NCBI RefSeq assembly: GCF_021155775.2
Contig: NC_060236.1
Coordinates: forward strand, 15,612,519 to 15,676,518
Origin: Neodiprion pinetum
Taxonomy: Eukaryota > Arthropoda > Insecta > Hymenoptera > Diprionidae
Length of the DNA stretch: 64,000 nucleotides
Reading direction: 5' to 3'
Part shown: piece after piece, positions 19,433 to 31,329 of the stretch
How positions within the stretch are numbered: position 1 is the stretch's first letter
Layout of the letters: every line of letters begins with the position of its first letter
The notes under the pieces: model-generated
Seen by the model: only the letters and a program-made list of their open reading frames with translations
The model's database searches: none
What the model was told of the DNA's origin: nothing
Translations under genes and position numbers: made by a program

Positions 19433-20331
19433 ATGCAGAGCTCTGAAATTTCCAAGCAAAAAGATGTCCTACATCAGATCGCTCATGCAAGTGCAGCGAT
19501 CCGTCGAAAACACAGATTGCTAAAATCGGGCAAGGAATCTACGGCTCAGAAATTGAGTGACGTTTTCAAACCAGTAGTGACTCCGTTAAAAGAACTGGTG
19601 AATATTACAAAAGATAGTCAAACTGTAAAACAAGAGGTGGAAGAAATTAAAGAAGAAATACGGCAGATGAAAAATGAAACGAAAAATGAAACTGTCTCGG
19701 ATATGGACGATTCCTTTGCTTCGGCAGGAGATGAAACAATCGTACAAACATCGGTCGAGAAAATCGAGGATGAGTATTTTGCACTGATGAGAGATGCGAA
19801 GAAGAAAGGGAATTGGACAACGTGTACGGTGTACGCAACCTCGCAAACGGACTAATGATTGGTGATTCGTTGATATCTTTTGAGAGTGACTACATCCGTA
19901 TTGGCGATACGTTTTACCCAAAAACGAAGGGTTTGCTGGAACTTTTGTTGAAAAAGAAGCCTGACGGTTCTTCTGTGAGCGCCGGAGATCGGGAAAATTT
20001 TTAAAACATAATCCTCGCAAGCAACGCGCATCAAAAGTATTACTCATCCGATGAGGCTGTTCCAAACGAAAACAGTTACAAATTTAAAAATGTCATTGCC
20101 GAATTGATGGATTATTCCCCATCACCTCGCCGAAAGGGTGAAGGTCTACTTCCGCAAGCTACGATCACTCGACAAGGTGTTGAAACGAAATACGTTCTCT
20201 GGGCTGATCCAAACGAGTTAGTGGAGCGTCTTCGTTTACTCCTGGCATCTCAGGCAGCGGGAAATCCGAATCACAATAACGAAATAATCTCCATTATCGA
20301 AGAACTACGCGAAGCAGGAATCTCTTATTAA
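19433..20331 (+). pseudogene. Polinton structural-type protein with coiled coil, broken
   Basis: From ATG 19433 (MQSSEISKQKD) the frame carries AIRRKHRLLKSGKEST, FKPVVTPLKELV and a heptad-rich EVEEIKEEIRQMK coiled coil. A frameshift near 19812 joins VYGVRNLANGLMIGDSLI and FYPKTKGLLELLLKKKPD. A TAA at 20002-20004 then interrupts, and the same frame continues through YSPSPRRKGEGLLP and LRLLLASQAAGNPNHNNEI to TAA at 20329-20331. About 299 codons. I recognise the pattern from hymenopteran Polintons (a PY-like position) but know no function; a capsid-associated role is inferred from context. Confidence 0.7.
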
Positions 20332-20364
20332 GCAGCTCCCATCGGTTTTGCATTCATTTCCGAG

Positions 20365-20733
20365 ATGAGCGTCGACGTGTTTGGACGGTATCTGAATAAA
20401 AACACGGCTGCGAGTACTCACGGTCCTCCGGCTGTCGGATTTCAAATAACAGCGGACGGACATTACGATATACAGAACAAGAGACTCTGCAATGTCGCAG
20501 ATTCCGCAGAGCCGAACAATGCTGTTACTTTAAAAATCTTGAGACGAAAATTCAACGTGCTGCAAAAACAAATCGACAATCTCGATCAAATGATTAAAGC
20601 TTTGGAGCTCACCACGGAGAAAGCCTTGGATACCTTCTACACAGACTTTGAAACAGGCAGAGACCTGTCGATTCGGAACCCTGAAATCATTTCCAAATTG
20701 GACACCAGACTAAGAGCGTTGGAATATGAATGA
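20365..20733 (+). CDS. Element B 122-residue protein, possibly a fibre/spike-like protein
   Basis: An intact frame starts at ATG 20365 (MSVDVFGRYLNKNTAAS). A glycine/proline segment HGPPAVGFQITADGHYDIQN is followed by KRLCNVADSAEPNNAVTL and a long C-terminal coiled coil (LRRKFNVLQKQIDNLDQMI). Such a head-plus-coiled-coil layout recalls phage or virus fibre proteins; the similarity is of layout only. It is the only apparently unbroken gene of element B. Its stop codon overlaps the integrase ATG. Confidence 0.65.
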   Translation: MSVDVFGRYLNKNTAASTHGPPAVGFQITADGHYDIQNKRLCNVADSAEPNNAVTLKILRRKFNVLQKQIDNLDQMIKALELTTEKALDTFYTDFETGRDLSIRNPEIISKLDTRLRALEYE

Positions 20734-21614
20734 GAGAAAGCAAGCACTGGTGACGGAACTGCATAAGCCTGCACGCCAGAATTACCCGCGTCGACGTGTA
20801 GACGTGCGCGGCATCGACGAGACCTGGCTGGCGGATCTTGTTGATATGATCTCACAGTTATTGATATCTTTTCAAAGTACGCGTGGGCTGTATCGATAAC
20901 GAGCAAGTCTGGAGATGATGTTACGAAGGCAATGGAATCTGCGCTTGTCCAAGGACGGGTACCGAAAAAATTCTACGTCGACAGAGGAACGGAATTTTAC
21001 AACTCGAAATTCGAATCTCTTATGTCACGCTACGGGATCAAACTTTACTCCACGTACAGTAATTTGAAGGCTTCGATCCGCGAACGCTTCAATCACACGC
21101 TCAAAAGTCGAATGTGGAAACGGTTCAGCATGCAAGAAAGCTACAAGTGGCTCGATATCTTATCTGATTTGGTTTCGGCTTATAACGACGCCAAACACCG
21201 AACCATAGGAATGAAACCGTCGGATGTCACCGTTGAGAACGAAAGGCTGTTATTACGTCAGGCGTAGGGAGGGCTGCGAGCGAAACCTACCAAACTGGCA
21301 AAGTTCAAACCGGTAACAAAGTTCGAATCAGCAAATTCGAAAACGTCTTTGAGAAAGGTTACACTTCCAACTGGACGACAGAGATATTCACGATAAGTCG
21401 AGTGGAAAATACTCATCCTGTGACGTACAAGCTTAAAGACTACTGAGATCAACCCATCGCTGGTGGTTTCTACGAACAAAAGCTTCTCAAGGTTGAATAT
21501 CCGGATATCTATCTGGTGGAGAAGGTGCTCAAGAAGCGTGGAAGAAAAATATATGTTAAATGGTTAGGTTTTGACAACAGACACAACAGTTGGATAAACG
21601 AATCGGACATGTAA
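20726..21614 (+). pseudogene. INT: Polinton integrase with chromodomain, broken
   Basis: This retroviral-type (rve/DDE) integrase would insert the element. It starts at ATG 20726, overlapping the previous stop by 8 bp, with ELHKPARQNYPRRRVDVRGIDETW and the first Asp in ADLVDM. Near 20858 a short stretch expected in the core is missing and the frame changes to VIDIFSKYAWAV. The second Asp lies in YVDRGTEFYNS and the Glu in SIRERFNHTLK. TAG at 21265-21267, a frameshift and TGA at about 21444 then separate the SH3-like part (GNKVRISKFENVFEKG) and a chromodomain (YLVEKVLKKRG, YVKWLGFDNRHNSW). Ends at TAA 21612-21614. Confidence 0.88.
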
Positions 21615-21616
21615 CA

Positions 21617-22907
21617 TCAAATAAATGAATTTTTGTAGCGGTTCCATCGGTACAACAGTTTTGAAATAAGCTTCTAACGAATGTGCTAATTCCTCTGACT
21701 CATTCACAATCCATTGAATGCAAATCTCTCCACGATTAATTTTGAATTTTGAAATTGAATCGTTGAACGCACAATGTAGATAGTAAGCTATATTATACGG
21801 AAGATGCTTGTGATAAATTGTTCTATTTTCCCTAAAACTTTTAAGAGAGGGTTGCAGTAAACATTCTAGATCTGCGTCAATGCAGAATAGAGCGGTTTCT
21901 TTGTGTTGAAAATTTTTAAATTTGAGAATCTTGTCCTCTCCCGCTGGTAAGATAACTTTGGTTTTGTTTAAATTCATGCAATCTACATTGTGCTTGAACA
22001 AACACCTTTCAGATTGAAAGTGAGTCAAACATCTATCACATAACCAAGTACGACCATTACGTTTAGAAATTTGAGAACTTGTTAATCGAGACAGATTTCG
22101 AATTTAAGTAAAATGAAAGATTCTATTTTTCTCATACTTTTCCATACCAACATCATCGGCATCGTCAGTGATTTCAGTTTCTATCGCTAAAAGATGAATT
22201 ACAGGTTTATCAGACTCATTCTGATTCAGGTGAATCGGTACTTCTTCACTTTTATTCCGATCACCTTGGTCTATACCATAAACGTTAATGGAAAGTCCAT
22301 TACGTTTCTCAAATTTTGAAATGGTGTTTTTGTCTGGAGACATAGAAAACTTTATACCATCATACTGCAGCACTGAGCTGAAATGCGGGTACAAGCTGGT
22401 CGCGTTGGGATGGTTGTTGTCGACTGAGAACAGAGCTGCGGTGACCGACCAGAGAAAGCAGTAAGAGTCGTTGTTTCTGATGTTTACCACAGCCTTCTTA
22501 TCACTGATATGCTTAGGTAACGGGGTGTATGTGAACACACCGCCTCGTAGTGGCACCTACTTGTCGATATTCACAGTCAAATTGATTATTTCAGTCAGCG
22601 ACCAGCCTGAATCCTTTCCTTGGAAATCTTCCACCTTTTTCAACAAACGCTCTATCGCGTTTCCGATGAACCATTCGTTAATATCCGTTGTCTGGAGGAT
22701 GATTTCATTTCTCGTATTAAAAAATCTCTTCCACCGTGTGATCATCTTTTCTAACTTTAAATTTACAAACCAGGATAACAGAAGCCGAATATTTTGACTT
22801 CCGAATTTCATCCATTTCTGAATCTCTGCTGTCGATGATGATTTGTCCAAGATTTTGTACGCCGATTCCATAATATCGATCAATCTCAAACACTTCTTGG
22901 ATTCCAT
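21617..22907 (-). pseudogene. polB: Polymerase B N-terminal portion (element B), truncated
   Basis: This second, diverged copy of the polymerase B N-terminus starts at ATG 22907 (MESKKCLRLIDIMES). It contains LKKVEDFQGKDSGWSLTEI, KKAVVNIRNNDSYCFLWS, an acidic linker, a zinc knuckle CDRCLTHF...C, and exonuclease motif I (DADLECLL). In-frame stops are TAG 22557-22559 and TAA 22104-22106. Similarity ends around 21620, exactly against the end of the convergent integrase gene, so everything from exonuclease II to the palm was lost. It aligns along its length with the element A copy, including VEDF...RDSGWS, where copy A has its own stop. Confidence 0.88.
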
Positions 22908-23164
22908 TTTGAGCTTTTTCCTCACGTATACTTGACAGGTTGAGACTGAATGATCGCTTGCAGTGATAAGCGTCCTTTTTACAGGGCAGCTGTACGTATG
23001 TTTGTGTGTGCGCGCGCTGTGCTTTGCATTCCTAGAGTGATAGTAACCCAACATCGCAGATCCTTGGCTCTGAATGTATACTACCGCAGCTGTCGGTCGA
23101 CCTTTCACTCTGGCCTTGACTGAACCCGTTCGAAATCATCGTAGAGTTCACATGACAGTAACAC

Positions 23165-23516
23165 GCCAAAAAGAATGTCACGTCGATGATAACGTATTGA
23201 CATTCGAGTGGATAAAAAACAATTCTCAGAACCATTAATTTTGGAATGTCACGTGGTTGATAACGTGGGCAAAGAATGCGGGGTGGTTGATGTTACACAT
23301 CAGCAATCCTACCGTGGGAAAAGAATTTGAGGTGGAAGAATGTCACGTCGATGATATCGTATCGACATCTGAGTGGATAAAAAACAATTTTCAGAACCAT
23401 CAATTTTGGAATGTCGCGTGGTTGACAACGTGGGAAAGGAATGTGAGGTGGTTGATATTACAAATCAGCAGTCCTATTGTGGGAAAAGAATGCGGGACGG
23501 TAACTGACATCCAGGT
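23165..23516. repeat. Right terminal inverted repeat of Polinton element B
   Basis: This is the inverse of 14270-14600, with the same two-unit structure at about 166-bp spacing. The copies share GGTTGATGTTACACATCAGC and GTCACGTGGTTGATAACGTG with few differences. The last aligned bases are near CCAGGT at 23512-23517. Confidence 0.85.
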
Positions 23517-23681
23517 ATAGGAATGGTTAGAAAAGGAACTGCATTTCATATAATTAGAACTGGATTGCAATTCCAATGGAACAAATGGCGAAAAATCGAA
23601 TCGTAAATACAGATTCCAAACAATAGAACGTTTCATTCGGATTAATTTTTTTCCCTATGCATCTGACATGCATTACCAAAC

Positions 23682-23744
23682 TGTGTGTGTGTGTGTGTCC
23701 GCGTACGTGCGTGCGTGCGTGCGTGCATGCGTGTGTGTGTGTGC
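23682..23744. repeat. Microsatellite (GT)n / (GTGC)n
   Basis: Alternating GT units, then GTGC units, then GT again, in 60 bp just outside Polinton element B. Confidence 0.95.
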
Positions 23745-23759
23745 GCTCACGAATGTGTG

Positions 23760-24300
23760 AACAAATTCTTATTCGAAATTTCTATTCGGGTTCTAATATC
23801 GGTAAATAAAGAAACTCCGCGTGTAACTATACTTTCAAATTGTATTTTAATTTTGTATTTTTTATGGACTCATAATACACTTCATTCAGCTGATTCTTAT
23901 CCTATACGAATCTGAAAATGTGCCATATTCATTATCACCACGAATTCGGAAGAAGCATTACGATCTTTAACGCATTAAGAACCGGCCGGCGACTGACAAA
24001 GTAGATGAATTTCGGTCATTCATATTTCGACAGCCAATGATGCAAGTCGATTCGGATTTGTTTTATTTTTGAACAGATCGATATTTATAATTAGCCGTTT
24101 CCGGAATATCGTGGACTCAACGGGACACTATGCCACCGAGTGAAATGGTTGCCGTTATTGTCGACATCAGTGCTACCTGCTATTGATTCTAACAAAACCA
24201 AAAAAAAAAAGAAATGGTAATGGAAATGTATCTCGACTCACATACTTTTGAAAAAACAAACCTGAAACAAACGGAATGATTGGTTGTCGAAGCATGAATT
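23760..24300. other. Unassigned AT-rich sequence
   Basis: No gene or repeat is seen. Confidence 0.35.
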
Positions 24301-24304
24301 CCCG

Positions 24305-25330
24305 AAAAGGTCTAGCTGGATAAGAATGGTGAATCTGCCCCGGCCGAATTTTTCAAAAGTTTCTAACCTGGAAAAAAAATTGTGCAAAATTAGAGCCTTC
24401 TACGTCGATTCCGATGGGTCTTTCTGCTGAAATAACGTTTTTTTACTATAAAAATATGGTATCTAGTATCTAGTATCTAGGTACCAGGGTACCCACTTAT
24501 AGATGAAAAATGTTTAGTCACCTGGAAATAAGTATTAATATTGATAAATATCTTCATGAGATAGCACAGGTCAATAAAAAAATAAATAAAGCCATGCTAC
24601 GCTACTACCACTACCACTAACATTTCGAAAATTTGCGAGCCGCCAAAGATCAAAACTGACCGCGAGCTGCGTGCGGAGTGCTAGGAACGCCTGCTCCTTT
24701 TTCCCTTTGCGGCAACTGCACTGTCTTACAAAACTTGAAAATAGCTCAAATACTTTTCACTTGTGTTCATTTGATTAAATGAATCGATTTTGGATGGTTC
24801 CGTTCACATCCGTACTCAATGAATAATACAAACTAGTGATGGGAACCCGGATACCATGGGTACGCATTAATGTGGTCAAAGCTGGGTGCGCACATGAAGG
24901 TTAATGTGTCGCAGGTCGAATTTTGAAACTTTAATTTTTTTAAATTTCAGGAAATGATGAGTAGAATTAGATCATTTTTTTTCATAAGGTCAAAAAATTG
25001 GATACACTGCAGAGCAAATTTTTAAAGGACAGTTTCGATAATTAAATATAGAGTTTAGCATTAAAAATTTTGAGAAATTTCTCTCATGAATGTCGAGATG
25101 TTTCCAAGATTTCAGAATTTTTTCAGATTTTTCGATCACCTCCTGGTATGTGAAGCTGCAAAAATAGAAAAAAAAAATGTTGCTTCAGCACAAAGACTTA
25201 AGAATCTACGTAGGAAGCCATAATTTTGCTGCATTTTTTTCCAGGCTAGAAACTTTTGAAAAAATTGGCGTCACAAAATTCGGTGGGGGCAGATTCATTA
25301 TTCTTATCTGGCTAGACCCTTCACCCACTT
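24305..25330. repeat. Inverted repeat pair, about 1 kb apart, possible decayed TIR element
   Basis: TCTAGCTGGATAAGAATGG with following GAATCTGCCCC, TTTTTCAAAAGTTTCTA and CCTGGAAAAAAA at 24309-24390 recur inverted at 25221-25325 at about 85% identity by eye. A short piece of the motif (CTAACCTGGAAAAAAATGCA) also occurs at 26313. There is no coding content between the arms. Confidence 0.6.
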
Positions 25331-28257
25331 TGTCAGCCGTATTTTCGTACATTACACATCGGTAAAATAATTTGAAGCGGATTATCATTTTGGGGTTTGC
25401 TTACAGATTCGCAAATATAATCCGCACGACTCAAAACACTGACTTCATGTTTGTATTTACTTTACAGTCATACAATTGAAACCGGAATTAGTCGTGATTT
25501 TACTAATTTTAGCCCACATCATGATTTTTCCTCGACTTTCCAGTCAAGCCCGTTATTTTTACAAACAATCAAGAATAAGCAATTCCCCAAAGAATGATGT
25601 ATTCCAAACTCTCGGTTAGAAACATCTATTCGCGTAATAAATGGAAGTCGCATTTATCTATTTAGAATCAAATATCATTGAATGTGAAAAAATGTGTAAG
25701 ATTGAAGAAACGTGTCTACATTTAAAAAAATGAAGTATTCGATAGAATTGTAGTTTCTGTCTTTCAAATCAATTTTGGGCAACTGAGGCGATTTGGTAAA
25801 ATTTGAACTTTACTTTTTTCGCAATGATTCAAGCCGAATTGATTGACTATCTTGATTTTGTTGATATGACTTTCCAGTTGTAAGGTAACATTGATCAAAG
25901 ATTCGTGAATTCCGCAAATAACCAAATTCTTACTTTTAAGAACTTATGAACGGGATAGCAGAAATTTTGAAAAAATCGGAGACGGTACTCGCTCTTATAA
26001 TTGAAGGAAAAGTTATGGAAAAAAAAATGAAACCGAAGAATCAATTTGTTATTAAAAATAAAATGAAAATAATAAAGGGAGAAAAACGTCTGGTCAACGC
26101 TGCGCCGCCCTTAATTAAGTACGTGCCGCCCTAGGCTAGAGTCTTGTTAGCCTAGACGTAAATACGGGCCTGGCATTACCCAACAAAAATAATCCCTAAA
26201 AATTGTATTTTCCATGATACCTCTCATTACTATACAAACCAATTCAATTACTGAAAATACCATCAAATATTTTCAAAATCTGTGGTGGAGGAAATCTAGC
26301 TGAAAAACAGGCCTAACCTGGAAAAAAATGCAGTCAGTGAACTTTCATGAAAATTGTTCTTTTGTGTGTAAGAAAGCTACCTGCGAAAGTTTCCGACCAT
26401 ACGGTTGTCGCCGCCGAATGTTTAAAACATTTAGTGGTGAAATTACAGTTTTCGGCCCATAACGGTTTCAATTTGACTTTCTTCTAAAAGTCTTCAAACA
26501 AAACAAGCCGGTTTGGGCTGACTGTGAGCCAGCCTTTGAACTTCCCGTTTTCCCGTTTGCATTAACAAATAAATTTGCTTCTTTGCGGCAGTTTGACGGC
26601 TATTTGTAACCATAGAAGCGGTATGGCATGGTGATTTTCGTGGATGACTATTCGAAAATGATTAGTTAAAAAAAAAAAATAGCCTGTAACAAATGGTTTA
26701 AAAAATGAATAAATAAATAACGTGTTTTCATTGGTATGGCAGGCTATAAGCCCCAGCGGATAAGTCTGGCATTGTGCTAGCTCCTTATTTATTTTTTATG
26801 GACTACCGGAAAATGCAATAATTTTTGTGTAACAAGTTGTTTGGAACCCTTAATTAATCCGACAAATTTGATTAATCGTCTTGTGATAACGCCTCGACGA
26901 CCAGCACTATGACCATATTTTTTCGTTTCCTTCATTACGTAATTCGACCCCTGAAGGGTCGCCATACTGTAACAATTGGTTTGCCAAAATCTGTCACTAT
27001 CTCCCGGTCTACATATTCATGATATTATTATAAAGGGCGAAAGCGCCCGTTATCCCCCCCCCCCTTCTGATATAGCAGTCATCATAAATAAAAAAAGACG
27101 CACAGACTGTTAAATGATATAAAATGAATAAGGTTGTTGTGTCAGCCGGGATTATTGTAAAAATACAATCTTGTTTCCAACTTACACCGAAAAAAACGTG
27201 TCGTTAATAAGAGCATTTTTCCCGTTTCTTCATTTCTTGTCCATTTAATCACTTCTTTTTGCTCAAGAAGTTGTTTATCTACTCACGTAACTTGCAGACA
27301 CTTTCCATATACATACGTATATGGCAAAATCTATATGGATTCACCGACCATTCTATGGCGACCAGCTTGGATCGATTCGTAACTTTGACAGCATGTCAAA
27401 GTTAATCTTCATGCGATTTCATGAGACTCGTATTTTTGCGTTTTGAGGAAGAACGAATTTCTATCTCTGTGCTATGTCCTCGAGATCTCATATTTCTTTC
27501 CCACAGTCTTATAGTCACTTTACACCCTGCATCCTCTCCGTATTTTCACCGAGTTAGTAGGGTCATCTCTAAACAACAACTAGCGAGGCCCCTACATTCT
27601 CACAACTCGTTACTGGCATCCTAACTTGCACACGAGTCACTTCTAATTATATCTCTCCATGCATATCCAAGGCCTTTCCCCAAGCCGACTCTTTCACATT
27701 GGCCACTGTTATAACTCAATTACTAGGTCTTTTATGATAAACCAACTATACCGTTTAAATTGTCAACCTCTCTGAAAACCGATTCCTTCCTTCTGTTACG
27801 TGCAGTCGATGATCTGAAGGATCTCGTCCAACGTGACTTGATAAAAATATATATATATATAATGTTCCTTTTTTAACTTTGTCGAAGCTGCGATGAGTTT
27901 CTCTGTAAATGGAGTTTATTGTTTCGTATACTATTACATTACATTACTTTTCTTTACATTACGTACTTATATTCTACGTTGAATAAAAATAATATTACCT
28001 GTAAATGGAGAAACGACATTTACAGCTTATTTTCCTCTCGTTCTGACGTTTCCACGTGCGATTCCGCTGATAATAGCTTATGTACTAATCTGTCATAATG
28101 CCCTCGGCATTCTATTGTCTCTATTCGCTCATAATTACACGTATGTACTATTGACCGTGAAACTGCCAAAGGCGCTTATTGTTGTGCGGTGAAATTTCAA
28201 ATTTTGGAGTGAGGAAGAAATATCATGAGGTGAATATAGGCCTCGTCATATTTGTTT
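25331..28257. other. Unassigned AT-rich sequence
   Basis: No gene is supported. Minor features are a poly-C run next to a GGGCGAAAGCGCCC hairpin (about 27037-27063) and a short AT microsatellite near 27845. Longest open frames are under 70 codons and look like chance. Confidence 0.4.
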
Positions 28258-28270
28258 ACATATATATATA

Positions 28271-29253
28271 TTAGGCTGATTCAAAAAAAACGGCTAATTT
28301 TTTTTTTTCAAAATCCTCACATAAAAACTTTCGAGAAGGTGTGAAAAGACGCCTGTAAAAAGCAGAGCCCTTAATATTATTATTAAGAGGTCGCGCATCG
28401 GGAATTTCTATTTCCCGTTCAAATAACACAGGAATAAATTTTTTTAAATTTTGCAATTTCGTATTTTTGCAACGGCTCATTGAATTAGCGGACCAAAGCA
28501 CATTTTTGTAGGAAATTTGACGCTCTACAAAAAAAGTCCCTACAAAGTTTTCGATAGTCACACTCCTTCAAAAGTTATTCGAGGTCAAAGTTGAACTTAC
28601 AAAAAAATTCAATGTTTTTTTTTTTTTTCGATGATACTATGAATCTTTTCTCATTATTTTGTTATAAAGAGGATAGATTTCGGAACAATTACATTTTTAA
28701 ATAGTCAAGTGCATCAGTTATGGATTCTCCATGATAACATGGTTATTATTTAACATCGCATTTTTGGAAGGTAACTTTATATTGACTCGATGGGAAAATT
28801 AATGATTGAAAAAGCCCAATTAGAGTAAGATATATTTATTAAATATATCTTTATAACAAAATAATGAGAAAAGATTCATAGTATCATCGAAAAAAAAAAA
28901 CATTGAATTTTTTTGTAAGTTCAACTTTGACCTCGAATAACTTTTGAAGGAGTGTGACTATCGAAAACTTTGTAAGGACTTTTTTTGTAGAGCGTCAAAT
29001 TTCCTACAAAAATGTGCTTTGGTTCGCTAATTCAATCAGCCGTTGCAAAAATACGAAATTGCAAAATTTAAAAAAATTTATTCCTGTGTTATTTGAACGG
29101 GAAATAGAAATTCCCGATGCGCGACCTCTTAATAATAACATTAAGGGCTCTGCTTTTTACAGGCGTCTTTTCACACCTTCTCGGAAGTTTTTATATGAGG
29201 ATTTAAAAAAAAAAAATTGGCCGTTTTTTTTGAATCAGCCTAATATATATATA
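28271..29253. mobile_element. Foldback element with 400-bp near-perfect arms
   Basis: The arms 28271-28672 and 28852-29253 are inverted copies differing at only a few bases, separated by about 180 bp. The ends read TTAGGCTGATTCAAAAAAAA, embedded in TA repeats (TATATATATATTA on the left, TAATATATATATAG on the right), so a TA target is possible, as in mariner/Tc1 MITEs. The open frames of about 95 codons in each arm are mirror images of one another and have no protein features. High arm identity suggests recent insertion or gene conversion. Confidence 0.85.
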
Positions 29254-29259
29254 TAGTCT

Positions 29260-30925
29260 ATTCCCGAGCGGTTAGAAATAGATTACTTTAGAAATAGATT
29301 AAACATACCAGCTGTGATGAGAGTACAGGATTCTGGGTGACAGGGTCTCAGTGGTATGGACAGGACGAATAGATGACACTCGTTTTGTCCACAATGGTTT
29401 ATATTTGTACAAGATAAATGAAATGTATTGTTGCAAATATTATTGAAAGAAAGTAGGATAAATAAGGTACTACGTTACAGTTGAGGAATAGTTGAGTCAA
29501 GGAGTGGGACACATTGGGTAGCGCGAGGGTGACTCTTAGGACACACCACCGATTTGCCGAGCCGTTCTGTCAGGAAATCCTGAGTCTCCACGTTGCCTTT
29601 TCTGGGTAATGGAAGGTCCTTTCTAGTGGCCGGTTCGATCGATGTGGTGCACCGCTCACTTATCTCCAGGCTGAGATTTCGTTGATCTCACACTCCTCAA
29701 TTACGACTGACTTGATGGTGTCGATGGATTACCGATTACAGCTCGGTTTCGTCGGTGGCGGGGCGTTATTCTGCAGAGTAGCCATCGCGCCACTTTCCGG
29801 TGTCGATGCACTTCCTGACTCATCTGGTTGTGTGCGGGGCAGCGACCCTCGGAGGAATGCGCCGAGTAAGCAGCTTGACGCCTAGCGCGTGTCGCGAAAG
29901 TCAAAAAGGGCCGTTCGTAACACTTCTATGACTTCCTGGATTGGAAGCAGTGGCACGTAAGTGCATAATCGACGTGTACGAACCCCAAATAGCCAAATAA
30001 CACCTTCGTTGGGCGTAGAGTAGGCTCCGGTAGCCTCTCATCGAAGTCTACACGATCTATCTCATAGTATTTTTTCTCAATTTTGAAATTTTCAAGAAAA
30101 TTGTGTTTTTCTGAGAATAAAAAATCGATGTTTTCTTCAAATCGACGCCATTTCGTTCCCAATCATCTATTTACGATTTTTTTTTTTTTTTTTTTAGGTA
30201 TAGAATTTCATAAGCCTTCAGTTCGTGTTTAGTAAACTGTGGTTCAGTTGAAAGTCTCCAAGGTAAAGAAGGAAAACTGAAAAGAAGTCAATTCCACGAG
30301 AAATAGCTTTTCTCAAAAATGCCATCTTCGATCATTGCAAAAATTTCATATATTTTTCAACATCCAAAAAGCTATCCTTCTGCCAAGTGGCAACAAGCTA
30401 TCTTCATTATTACGCGAGTTACAACCTCGCGATAAAGAATGCAATTTCTTCACGTTGTAGCGTTGTACCTACCTCATTTACAAAGTTAAAAACAAATCTT
30501 CATTACATTATCGAAGAAGTACGACTGTTACACGCTATAGTATACTGTTACAAAGCGCATAACATTTTTCACTCATAACATATAATACATGTAAATAAAC
30601 TGTGATCTAAGCTTTTTTTAGTCTTATGCGTTACTTCAATTCATATCATAATTAGGATAATAAAAAAAAATCGCTTGTACTTGAAATTCGAAGCTAATGC
30701 ATTTTTGGAAACGTTGATGCTGTAATATTTTCCACATGTATTACTTTACTTCGCATGATAAATGATTATATGAAAGTATGTAATGAATGTGCAACATTTT
30801 TCATTTCTCATGTCGTAATCCCACCTGAGAATACAAGAGGTAAACAATGACAAATTTTAGGTTATACCCGCAAATTTCATATTATTATCCTTAAAAATTA
30901 TTCGAAACTGATATGTATTTCACGT
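29260..30925. other. Unassigned sequence
   Basis: 29300-29920 is GC-richer with short palindromic segments and might be an old LTR-like repeat, but no partner copy is clear. 30170-30195 is a poly-T tract. No gene is supported. Confidence 0.35.
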
Positions 30926-30928
30926 AAG

Positions 30929-31326
30929 GGAACGTACCCATACTACGTGACCCGTTTAAGGGGGGGAGCGGAGTCTTTAAAATACTACAATCAGTCACAG
31001 GAGGGGGGGAGTGGCTCAGCTCTTTGTCACGTAGTCGATTTTACTGAGAGAAATCTCGTATTTTTTAGACCTGTATTTGAATATAGCGCGCAGTGTTTAG
31101 TGCTTTTTAAACTCACAGTTGGTGGCGCTGACGCACATATGCCGAGACGTCAGCCAATTGTAAACAGACACTGTTTGTCAGACAGTTTGTATTTCAGTGA
31201 AGTTAATACTACGTGAAAAATAAAGGGGGGGATGGGGGGTCTTGGCATATACTACGAGAAGTCACCGAAGGGGGGGAGGGGTCGAAAAATTTAAAAAAAT
31301 AGGTCACGTAGTATTGGTACGTTCCC
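30929..31326. mobile_element. 398-bp Harbinger-like MITE with TAA duplication
   Basis: Terminal inverted repeats GGGAACGTACCCATACTACG and, on the right, inverted GGGAACGTACCAATACTACG are flanked by TAA at 30926-30928 and 31327-31329. Sub-terminal G-runs (GGGGGGGAG) occur on both sides in the same strand. The 3-bp TAA target and GGG start fit PIF/Harbinger. There is no transposase. Confidence 0.85.
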
Positions 31327-31329
31327 TAA

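Larger units (their letters stand above)
14270..23516. mobile_element. Polinton/Maverick (adintovirus-like) element B
   Basis: Matching inverted repeats enclose genes diagnostic of Polintons: capsid proteins, adenovirus-type protease, packaging ATPase, retroviral-type integrase and protein-primed polymerase B. At about 9.25 kb it is shorter than the usual 12-20 kb because polymerase B and the major capsid gene are truncated. Order left to right: OB-fold(+), major capsid(-), penton(-), protease(-), PLA2 protein(-), ATPase(+), coiled-coil protein(+), 122-residue protein(+), integrase(+), polB N-terminus(-). A target duplication could not be identified. Confidence 0.9.

Noticed and set aside
28271..29256. 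Two matching open frames of about 96-100 codons
   Set aside because: They are the same inverted-repeat arm read from each side, not a duplicated gene.
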